Origin: Cymbomonas tetramitiformis
Taxonomy: Eukaryota > Chlorophyta > Pyramimonadophyceae > Pyramimonadales > Pyramimonadaceae
Direction: 5' to 3'
Length of the DNA: 64,000 nt
Assembly: GCA_001247695.2 (NCBI GenBank)
Contig: LGRX02025879.1
Location: 62,001 to 126,000, forward strand
A program made the position numbers and the translations under genes. Shown piece by piece: positions 21,685-31,400 of the stretch. Position 1 is the first letter of the stretch. Every line of letters begins with the position of its first letter. The notes beneath the pieces were generated by a model, which did no database searches, had not been told where the DNA came from, and saw only the letters and a program-made list of their open reading frames with translations.

Positions 21685-23416
21685 TGCACAGCTCTATTCT
21701 AGATACAGGCTGAACCGGATGGATACGAATGTCGAGATCCCCGAAATCTAACTCATAAGCACGTCCATGGCTGAGCACTTTAGATATGATAAACGGCCCA
21801 ATGTATGGCTGTTTAAAGTGTCTGCCTGCCTCTGTCAAACCAGTCCATTGAATAAACTCAGTCCGTAGAAGAACTTTCTGCCCTACTGCAAATTGTCGGG
21901 GCATGTGAGTTTTATTGAATCTGGTTACCACTCGCAGAGGTCCGTGACGCAATTTGCGCAACTTGGGCTTCAGGCCCCTGTCACCTGGCAACGTCAAGTG
22001 TTGTCCATCCACCCACACCTGATCATTCACCTTATACTGCTGGAGCCGGTGCCGTGCATCAAACTGCTCCATCATGCGCTGCTGAGCCATTTGCAAACCC
22101 ACTCGTGCCGCCTGCAGCTGCTGCGCGAACTGCTTGGCCAACTGATGCGCTGTGCCTTGCTTGTCCGCTGCCGTGCGTCCTCCCTTTCTCCTCTTTGCGC
22201 CTCCCTCCAGTGCCGCGTCCATGAAGAGATCCAGCTGGGTTGCTGGCGCGTGTCCGTACACCAGCTCGAATGGTGAGAACCCTGTTACTGCTGACTTGGA
22301 GTCATTGATGGCGTACTCCACTGGAGCCACCCACAGGTCCCAGTCCTCCTGGTTCTCCGCTACATAACAACGCAGCATGCGCTCCACGGTGTGGTTACTA
22401 CGCTCAGCCTGGCCATCGCTCTGCGGGTGATAGGGGGTGGTGCTGGCTACCTTTACGCCCATCAATCGCATGAACACCTGTGTCAGGGCATCTCGAAAGC
22501 GCGGATCCCGGTCGCACACAATCTTCATCGGGGCCCCGTGCAGTCGCCACACTGCATACATGAACAACCTGGTCACCACCTCTGCTGAACTATCGTTATA
22601 CGTCATAGGGACCACGTGCACCATCTTACTCAGTTTACATGTAAATGTGGCGAAGGCATTCACACCCCTCTCTGTCGTGGGGAGACCAGTGGCGAAGTCT
22701 ATGCTTACCACTTCCCACAACCGGTTGGGCACAGTGTGGGGCTGCAACAAGCCTGCTGGGTATCCTTGGCGCGGCTGGGTTTGCTGACAGGTTACGCAAG
22801 TCTTCACCCATTCAGCTACGTCCAGGTCCATTCGCGGCCACCAGAATCGCCGTCTGACTCTGTCCAAGGTTTTGTCCCTCCATGTATGACCTGCTGCAGG
22901 GGCTTCGTGAGCGTCCCTCAAGACCAGCTCTCTCAGAGGGGAATCGGGAGCTAACACCACCTGATAGCGTCCTTCCGCCACTCTCCAGATGATGTTACTT
23001 ACCAGCCGAAAATGCTCGGTGCGGTGGTGCTGTGTGGCCAGTAATTCCTGCTTCAGGGCTGATAGGTACTCACTGCGCCTGTGTTCTGCCCGTAAGGCAC
23101 GCAGAAACATTCCCGGTTCCACCACACCTGCCTGGTCCCTGATCTTTGCTGCGGCTCCCTTGAGAGTCACTGCTGGTGATGCTGAAGGTCTTTCTCTCGG
23201 AGCTGTGATCTCGTCGAAGTGCTTACGCTGTGGTTTGGCCAATACCACCAAGACGGGCCATGGGATGGGCAACTCCTGTAAGGCTGTGCGGTGCCCCCTC
23301 TCTTCACCAGGAGAGATGAACATTCGGTTGGGCTCACCTTGCTCGTTCACGCGAGGTATGGTCTCCACGATCTCCATCCCATATTCTCGCAGCAAGGGCC
23401 GCCAGTCAGGAGTCAG
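21611..23416 (-). CDS. Integrase, chimeric C-terminus (Ty3/gypsy)
   Basis: DNA integrase that would join retroelement cDNA to host DNA. An H-x-H region (RDAHEAPAAGHTWRDKTLDR) and CVTC form the N-terminal zinc domain. The catalytic D, D and E lie in SIDFATG, CDRDPRF and DGQAERSNHTVERM. The first residues complete the Dam-like domain begun in the neighbouring frame: one extra base at about 23417 separates the frames, whereas the related element at 63 kb is continuous here. The C-terminal part up to VVTRFNKT follows family A. From HMPRQFAVGQKV onward it is family B. The frame runs past the ancestral join into a shifted tail because of the 7-nt duplication. Not functional as it stands without frame correction. 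Confidence 0.85.
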   Translation of the reverse strand: MTPDWRPLLREYGMEIVETIPRVNEQGEPNRMFISPGEERGHRTALQELPIPWPVLVVLAKPQRKHFDEITAPRERPSASPAVTLKGAAAKIRDQAGVVEPGMFLRALRAEHRRSEYLSALKQELLATQHHRTEHFRLVSNIIWRVAEGRYQVVLAPDSPLRELVLRDAHEAPAAGHTWRDKTLDRVRRRFWWPRMDLDVAEWVKTCVTCQQTQPRQGYPAGLLQPHTVPNRLWEVVSIDFATGLPTTERGVNAFATFTCKLSKMVHVVPMTYNDSSAEVVTRLFMYAVWRLHGAPMKIVCDRDPRFRDALTQVFMRLMGVKVASTTPYHPQSDGQAERSNHTVERMLRCYVAENQEDWDLWVAPVEYAINDSKSAVTGFSPFELVYGHAPATQLDLFMDAALEGGAKRRKGGRTAADKQGTAHQLAKQFAQQLQAARVGLQMAQQRMMEQFDARHRLQQYKVNDQVWVDGQHLTLPGDRGLKPKLRKLRHGPLRVVTRFNKTHMPRQFAVGQKVLLRTEFIQWTGLTEAGRHFKQPYIGPFIISKVLSHGRAYELDFGDLDIRIHPVQPVSRIELCNDSNQAPLPIASATDDHRRRATTV

Positions 23417-25800
23417 CCTGCGGAAAGTCAGGCAGCAGGAACAGCGCGGCTGTACTCTGGGGGGCGTGCCGGGCCTCTGAAGCGTAGTGCCTTAGGATGT
23501 CTGCAATACTCACCTTGGAATCCGAGAAGGGTGGGTTACACCACACCACACGACCCCTCCACTGTTCCTTTAGGCAGTCTGTCCAGAAAGTGTCCACCTG
23601 CCGGTTCTGCCCCATGAGATCGCAGCATGCGTCCACCTGGAACCGGCCGCCCAACACTCGCGCGTACTTGGCTTGTAGTCGACGGAACTCGGACGGAATT
23701 AGCTTCGAGTCCTGATTATCTACCAGGGGTTCCCCAGGTTGCATCCTTGGCGTGGACTGCTGCTGCTCCGCTGCTGGCTGCTGCTTCTCTGCTGGCTGCT
23801 GCTCATTCTGAGCTCGTGTCTGGACTCCCGCCATTGCTGGTAGCGCAGCCATCCTTTCCACTGTGACCATAGCGTCCAGCCATAAGTCCGGTGTTTCTGC
23901 CCACCAGAGACCGTTCAGCTGAGTTAGCTTACCGGTTACTTTGGGCACACTGACCGGTGGGTACTCATCTTCCTCCTCATTCGACGAGCTGAGCTCCAAG
24001 TCCAAAGGTGAAGTGGGATCCTCCTCCTCTACAACCTTCTTCAGGCCAGCCACCACGTTCTCCTCTTCCTCTGGTTTCCCTTTAGCTCCCGCTGCTCTTC
24101 TGCCCTCCTCTGCAGATACTGGCTGGTCGGTGCTCGGGTCCACATACCCTGCTTCCTTAAGCCCTTCTCGCGCCGTCGCCTGCACATAGTCCGGTCGCCG
24201 TGAGGCAGCGTCCGGTACCACCAGTGTGCGTCCTGGCACGTGCTCCATTGCATGCACTCCTACTTCCACCAGATCTTCATACCACCTGGCCTGTCGTCGG
24301 CTGAGCTCACGTCCAGGTGCAAACAGCCACTTCAGTGGAGCATGGTCCCCCATCAGCCTAAACTCCGTGAAGATTAGGTAATGCCTCCACGTCTGTGTGG
24401 TGCAGTGGTGAATCGCGGCCAGCTCTCGCTCACCCGCGTGGTAGTTCTGTTCGGCTGAAGAGAATTGCTTGCTCTCGAAGGCTATGGGCTGCAGGCCCTT
24501 GCCTAGATCCTGCATCAGTACGCCAGCTAATGCTACTGCGCTCGCATCGGTCTGCACAACAAAGGGGCTGGTGCCGCGATGAGCTGCTTCCTGATCGGGC
24601 AAGATCAAGGTCGGTGCAGTGGTGAGGGCGGTCTTGAGGCGTGTAAAAGTGTGTTCCTGCTCCGGCCCCCATTCCCATGGCACTAGGTTCTTGGTTAGCT
24701 TGGTCAGGGGGTGCGCCAAGTCAGCGAAACCCTGTATGTACCGTCGATAAAACCCAGCTAAACCCAAGAACTGCCGCACGTGCTTCACCGTTTCCAGTCG
24801 CGGCCAGTCCCGTATGGATGCTATCTTGTCCTGCTGTGGTCGGCAGCCAGTGCGGTCAATGACATGTCCCAGGAATCGTACTGAGCGTTTAAAGCATCGC
24901 AGCTTGGACTCCTTCAACTTGACTTTATTCTGTCGACATACCTCCAAAACCTGCCGCAGGTGGTCCAGGTGCTCCTCGGGGTTGCGCGAGAAGATCATAA
25001 TGTCATCCACAAAAACTCTGACGAACGGTAGGTTGCCCAAGTACTTCTGCATCATCCGCTGCCAACACGAAGGACTGCTGGACAGCCCCATTGGCATGAC
25101 CAACCACTCATATGCTCCAAACGGCGTGGTCATGGCGGTCTTCTCCACTGCTTCTTCCTCCATAGGGACTTGCCAAAACCCCCACAGTGCGTCAGCGGTA
25201 GAAAAGATGGTTGCTCCTTGCATGTCATCAATAAGAGCTTGCACGTCCGGTAAGGGGTAACGGTCCTTTACGGTGATCTCATTGATCTGCCTATAGTCAA
25301 TCACTAGCCTCAGTTCCTTCGGGTTAGAAGGTTTGGGTACCATCAACACCGGGCTGCCCCATGGCGAGGAAGAAGGGCGGATGTACCCTTTTGCCAGAAG
25401 CTCGTCTAATTGTGCACGCAGCTGCTTCATTTCCTCCATGGATAATTTGTAGCATCGCTTATGCCGAGCCCCCTCCTTGTACTCAGGATCCAGTACTAGC
25501 GGCGATTTGTGCTCTCGATCAACCACGCCCTTGGGTAGTTCCATTCCCACCACGTCCTGGTACCGCTGCTTCAGCTTCACCAGTTCGTCCAGGATCCATT
25601 GCGGTACCTCTGTGTCCTCCTCATCCGGCTTGGCCTCCTTGGTCTCGCCTCCGTGCTGCTTGACCTTGCCGTCCGTGCCGCTGCTCCGCTCATCACCAGG
25701 TGTCGCCGCAGCAGCTGGTGCATCCTTCCTGAAACAGCTATACCCATCTTTGCTTTGTCCTGTCTCAGCTTCTATAGGTGCTGCCAGTAGCCCAGTACTG
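23406..25800 (-). CDS. Reverse transcriptase - RNase H - Dam-like N6-adenine MTase domain
   Basis: The RT copies element RNA into DNA. Conserved blocks in order: LVIDYRQIN, FSTADALWGFWQVP, PFGAYEWLVMPMGLSSSP, then FVDDIMIFS (the YxDD-type active site as FVDD) and FLGHVIDRTG. RNase H follows (QTDASAVALAGVL, ERELAAIHH, DHAPLKWLF). After a Glu/Ser-rich spacer comes a domain with VDACCDLMGQNRQVDTFWTD and WCNPPFS, whose NPPF matches the catalytic motif IV of Dam-type adenine methyltransferases (NPPY/F). It sits between RNase H and integrase. The upstream frame is open from about 25800. The preceding linker frame joins only through a frame change near 25800. The frame ends at a stop caused by the extra base at about 23417. 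Confidence 0.85.
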
Positions 25801-26300
25801 GCTCGCTAACTCTGCGCGATCTCCTGTGGTTCGCCCCCCTGCTCCTCCGCTGTTCCTGCTGCAGGCGCAGTGCCTGCCCTGTTTTCCACAAACAGTATGC
25901 CTCCTCTTCCCATTCAGGTTCCAGTTCTTCCGCATGGTGCTGTGCTGCTTGCTCCCTGCGCTCCCGCGGGAGCATCTGGAACGCTTCCCATCGGGCCCTC
26001 GTGGGGTAAGGTCCCCAGTCTCGCACAGCGGGTTGCGCTGATGTGGGGCACGTCACCGGTCGCAGAGCACACACCTGCTCCTGCGCCCAGTCCTCCTGGT
26101 CCGTTGCATTCTGTTCAGATTCGGACGAACTGCTGTCGGAGATTAGGGTGGCCACGCTTGCTTCTGTACTGTCGCTGTTGCAGCCTTCCTCGTCAGAGGT
26201 AACTTCTCCCCCCCTTTGCCTAGCGTTGTCACCCTCTGCCTCCGATGATGATGATGAAGATGACTCTGACAAGGCTGTAGATGCCTCTAAGGGAGAGTTG
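25772..26300 (-). CDS. Ser/acidic linker of the chimeric polyprotein
   Basis: Low-complexity segment (SESSSSSSSEAEGD, then a basic/Glu-rich helix-like region) between protease and RT. The apparent Met start near 26340 lies inside the inserted TIR element. When the insert and one GTTG copy are ignored, the frame continues directly from the protease ORF (…DDPN then SPLEAST). It ends in a stop at 25772 that a one-base frame change would bypass into the RT frame. I recognise no domain. Confidence 0.6.
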
Positions 26301-26972
26301 TGTCTCTTACCCATCTTTATGTTGGCTGCAGCCAACATAAAACCCAAAGTTCCGAAGTATATAACTCATGGTTAATGATGCATATTGCTCGAAAGCAATG
26401 TTGTTTGAAGGGCTACTAGACCTTTACAAAATTGTCAATACGTGATATACCTGATTGCACCCACGGACGCTTGCATAATTGTGCCCTAGAGCTAGGGCGT
26501 GATCGCGAAAAGACAAAATGCACCTTATGTTGGCTGCAGCCAACATAAGTGGTCATAATAAATGTGGGCAATAGGGGCGGCATGAGAAGGGCATTAAAAA
26601 ATCGAAGACCTATGTTGTCAAGTTCTCGAGCTGCTCTTTCTGCAGTGTCTTGTCAAAATTTTCATCCGAGTTCATCTTGACCCTCAAAATATCGATCAAA
26701 GTAACATGGCTATGAAAACACCAAAAGTTTCTTGGGAAATCCACAAAATTGTACATTCTTTCGCATATTAACCCAAATTATCTTCGATAATTTTGAGCGG
26801 CCCAATATTGGTAACGCGTGTGTGAAAGAGAGCATCCCCGCCTTCATTTTGAGCTACTGAAATGTACCATCCGGTATCAACAGCTCCCGGGATTGTCAGC
26901 AAGGCTTATGTTGGCTCCAGCCAACATAAAGGGCCTTTATGTTGGCTGCAGCCAACAGATGGGTAAGAGACA
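26301..26972. mobile_element. TIR element ins1, 672 bp, with repeated palindromes
   Basis: Inverted ends TGTCTCTTACCCATCT, flanked by the 4-bp duplication GTTG (26297-26300 and 26973-26976). A palindrome with core TGTTGGCTGCAGCCAACA occurs four times: twice next to the right end, once next to the left end, once internally (26317, 26525, 26906, 26937). A 72-bp interior block (26619-26690) is shared with ins2 at 31.87 kb. It splits the protease/linker frame. Confidence 0.85.
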
Positions 26973-28175
26973 GTTGGGGTCGTCGGTGGCCTCCATTTTG
27001 AACGTGCCATCTGGAGCTAGGTACATCAGGTACGCTTCTTCGCCACTATTCTTCAAGGCCCGCAGATCCTTCCTGGCCTGCTTAGTACTGATAAGCTGCG
27101 CCTCTACCAGTCCCATGGCCTGCCCTGTTCCTGCAGATGATGACCCGGGGTTGCAACCCGCAATGACTACTTTCTGCGACCCATGTCCGAACCTCAAGCT
27201 GCCATACTGGGCGTAGTCAAATGTGACCCTCTTCTGTGCTCGTAGCCAGTCTCCACCCAGCACTATGTCCACTCCGAGCGCTAGTGGCATGACGCGCAGT
27301 GTAACCTGTTTGGCATAACTGCCCTTACGTGTCTCGGCTGTGAGCTTCGGGCGGACGCAAGAGTTGGCGTCGTACACAGTGCCATATGCTACCTGCACCT
27401 TCATCGGCGTCTCGTGTTCCTTGGGCTGGAGTTTAAACTTCTTGGCGGCCTCCACAGAAGTGAAGCTAGAAGAAGCTCCAGAGTCTACCAAAACCTTTAC
27501 TCGTACTCTGCCTACCCAAGCCCAGAAAATCAGCAGAGTGGGCCCCTTTGCGTCCATTGCGGCTAGTACATCTGCGTCCAGCCATTCCCCCCAGCGTCCA
27601 GACCCCGCGTCCACTCCTATCCCTGGTCTGATGCTGGCCAGTTTGTGCAGCCCCGGCTCCTTCTCAGGCGGATTCAGCTCCTCGTCCGAGTTGTCCCCCG
27701 GCAGATGGTACGTACCGGCCTCTGCTATCTTGGCTTGCCAGCGAGCTTGCCTGGTGATCAGATCTTCCGGTTCTGGATCATCGGGCCACGGCGCAGGTCG
27801 AGCTGCCTCAGCGTCCTGGTGCGCTCGGGTGACCTTCCTTAGCTGGTCGATACGCTCCCGAATTTGCGCCAATGCACTTCTGACTCTATGCCCGTGCACT
27901 TCCACTTCTTTCCTTCTGCGCGTTACCGTCTGTGCTGCTTTCCAGGCCGCTGATAGGTGCCCGTCGCGTAACCGTTGCTGGGCGTGTGACAGAACTGGCT
28001 GCTTAGCGCGATCCAGTTGTCGGCGCAGAGCTCTTCCGACCAGCTGGCGCGGAGCCACCTCCTCTCTAAAGCGCACCCTTCTGACTCCTGGGGGCTGCAA
28101 CGCGCGCTGGTACACCCCCTTCGTGCTAGGGGCCCCTTGACTCCCCTTGCCGAACAGAGGGAATCTGATCTGAAC
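26973..28175 (-). CDS. Aspartic protease region of the chimeric element
   Basis: Retropepsin-like protease that would cleave Gag and Pol. The key motif is VKVLVDSGASSSFTSVEAAK, with D-S-G-A as catalytic loop, at about residue 215, followed by a G-V-D-I-V-L-G-G-D-W block typical of Ty3 proteases. About 190 residues of basic, helix-rich sequence precede it. The frame begins directly after a TAG (28176-28178); the same frame is open upstream of that stop as far as 28787. It runs into ins1 at 26972, giving an artificial C-terminus, and continues in the linker beyond. Confidence 0.8.
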
Positions 28176-28462
28176 CTATGTTGGTTGGGATGCCTGTGCT
28201 GGACCGGCTTCTGGTTCAGTTCTTCCTGGTGCTACCACCGTGATTGGCCGTGACCTCTTCAACCAGCGTAATGCTCGCCTCATTTTCTCCACCGCCCGCT
28301 GTGCTGGTCCTGGTCCGTGCCTCAACCGATGATCCTCTCTGAAGTGAGTGATCCACCGGTAGGTCTGACTTTGCCTGCCTCTCTCTGGTTCCTTCCCAGA
28401 TCCGGCCTCCCTCCTGTTGGCCATAGCGAGGTGCGGAGTACTTACCTCGCGGGCCTGGGGGC

Positions 28463-31400
28463 CTAACCGCGTTGTCCGGGAGAGGAACCGGCCCCCGTCG
28501 ACTCTCCCTCGGTAAACTCCATGTGCTCCGGGGCTACCAGTGCCAGCTGCTGCTCCACTATCCCGCCTGATCCAGTATCCGCCCCCGCGTTCTTGAAGAT
28601 CTCGAAGGTCTCCTCCCAGATACACTTGACCCAAGCTGCCTTCCGCTGGGGCTGGTGTTGATGTGGACAGTCGCGAGCCAGATGCTCCTTTGACTTGCAT
28701 TTTCGGCAACCTGAGTAAGTTGACGATCCTAGTAACTGTCGGCCTTCCACTTCCGTTGGGGTCGCAGTCGTGGGCATGGCGTAGCACAGTTCCTTAGGAG
28801 ATGCCTCCTCCTCCCAGAACTCTGCCAAGGGAGCTACTGGGAAAGGGGATTGGTCGCGAGCAGTCTTCAGGTGCGTGGGATCGTTGCGCTCCTCTATTGT
28901 AGCTTGCTCCACATACTTACGCAGTAGATCTGCCTCCCATCCAACCTTTCCGGAGCTCTGGTTGAAGTCCACCTTTCCAACTAATTCTTTGTGGACCCTA
29001 GCATGCAGCTCTGGTGTTAATCCACTTAGAAATATTCCTGGTAATGCCGCCCTATTTACCGGTCCCGTCACCCCATGGTTGTGCAGCATTTCCAGCATGT
29101 CGAAGGACTCCATTAGCGAGTGGTGGAAAGTGGCGGCGTTCCTCCCAGCGTTCTTGCCAGAGGCCTGGCGAGCTCGCGACAGCATGTTGGGTAAAATGCT
29201 CAGATGGGCGTCAGTGACACATGCTCGCGCAAGTGTGGCCACTAAATCATCCGGACTCAGCATCTGGTTGGCCACCACCTTTTGGTTTAGAACTCCTTGC
29301 GCTGACCCCTCCACCCGGTCCCTGATGATCAGTCGTAGTTCTTCTGGAACGGTGGTGATGGTGGCTCCTTCCTGATCTCCGTCGTCACTGGACTTCTTCT
29401 TCGTCAACGCTCTCTTCACCAGTGCTTCCTTGAAGTGATCCTGCAGTTCTCTCATGAATTTCTTCAGAGGAGCTAACAGATGTCCAGATGGTCTGTCCCC
29501 GCTTGGACTGTCCGTAGGGCATGTGTACGTGGTGATGCGGTCTCTTAGCTTCCGTAGGGAGAGCAACAATCTGTCCTCAGCTTCCAGCTCCTTTAGCTTG
29601 GTCATTTCTGATCGCTGCTGGTCCCTCTCTGCCTGCTCCTGCTCGACTGGTCTTCGGGGCGGCGGGCAGTTCGGGGGTTCTTCCTCAGGTTCCTCTGGTG
29701 GAGGTGGAGGCTGGGACTGAGGGAACATATCAACCCCCTATGGCCGGTCTGTGGCCGTACGATGAGGGCTGTGGCCGAGGTTTGGCCGAGGGTGCTTATG
29801 CTTGTTGGCCGAGACGAATTATGTAAAATTTTAAAAATTTCCCCGAAATTTTGAGATTTCCATGATAATGTCATACTTAAAATTAAAATTTTGCGCCTGC
29901 GGCGGGCAATTTTTGATTTTGGCCGGAATGGCCGAAACTTGGCCGATGGAAATTTTGAGAGTTGGCCGTACGACATAAAAGTTTGATATGTTCCCTGCTG
30001 GGACTGTCGAGGTGGTTGTGACTGTGGTAAAGTGACATCTGGAATTGGAATGTTGGGCAGTTGGGGGCATGCACCAGACCAGGGCGGCTGGGTACAATTC
30101 TGACAGAGCGGAACTTGCTCACACGTTCTGTTGGGCCCCAGCATGACGTCCCATACTAACCCTGAGGCGACCTTCACCCCTCCAGATGGGGATAACAGCA
30201 GTCTACCGCATCTACTGCAATCCGTGCCGCTCTGAACAGCCTGATCCCGCCTTGGTCCTACCAGCTGCATCACCGGGCTGATCAACGCCTCCCAAGCCCT
30301 GTGGTTCTGGGCATGCCCATAGCTAATCGCTAGGGTGGAGTACTGTTTGGCTATGGCTACCGCCGTCTGAGCATCAGCGTCGTGGCGCTTCACGTAGTCC
30401 CCGATGCCCTGTTCCACAGTGATGGGTACCAATGGTGGGCATCTCCACTCTTCCAGGGCTTCGTTTTGGCTTGGTGGGGCCGCCTTAGCCGATGACGCCG
30501 AGCCTGATGCTTCATTATTGCCAGTCTTGGATGGGGATCCTCCGGACTCTGATCGAGTGGTTATGGCTAAACGCCACGCCTCGTCGGGACTCAGAGAGGG
30601 GTGCCGAGCTTTAGTCCAGTCATACCAGACCCACTCCGACTCCTCGGGTGTAGAGGCTACTGCGCAGATGGCCTCTTTTCCCTTCAGAACCACTCTCTGG
30701 GTTGCTATCAAAGCTTCCCAGCCCTCTTCTTCCCAACTCACCTCCTCACCTCGAGCTGCTGCCAATGCAATGGCCTTCTGACGCTCTTCTGGAAGACACT
30801 CAAAAGCCTGGTCCCGCAGGGCTTTGTCTTTAAACAAGGTTCTGACAGCCATTCCTTCCGTCAGCTCAGACTCCTCAACTACGGCCTTCCCTTTTGCCGC
30901 CTTGACTGTCCTCTTCTTAGCCAGCTGCTTCTTCCGCCTCCGTTGCCTTTTGCTGCTGCCGCTGCTGCTACGTTTGCCTCTACGCCTGCTGCTGCCGCCG
31001 CGGCTGCCTCGTTCCGGGGAAACTGTGGAGTCACTGGAGTCACTGGACCCGCTGCTGTCGCTGGGAGGGAAGCGGGGAATTGGTGAAAAGCCTGGTGGAT
31101 ATGCCAATCCGCATCTGGGTATTTCCACCCACTGCTGCACGGCTGGCTGCCTCTGGGCTTCTGCTGGGACCGCCGAGAGTGCTGTGAAGGAGTTGCGGGT
31201 AGGGGTCGCTCCACCTTCCCTAATTAATGCGCGCTCTGCCAAAGTTCACTCCTGCAAAGAGTTTCCTTGGTAGCCCCTCCTGGTGTAACAGGGTTCCGTG
31301 TTTGAGAGCGCGCCTGTATTCCTTCTCCGTCACTCCTGCTTGCAGCACTGCCAACACCTGCGGGGAGGCCGGATGCCAAAGGATCTTCCCGTTCCGGGTG

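Noticed and set aside
26301..26316. Resemblance of TGTCTCTTACCCATCT to the Tn5 mosaic end (library adapter contamination)
   Set aside because: Two bases short of the mosaic end, present inverted at both ends of a 672-bp insert with a 4-bp TSD and a related element at 31.6 kb; it behaves as a natural TIR.
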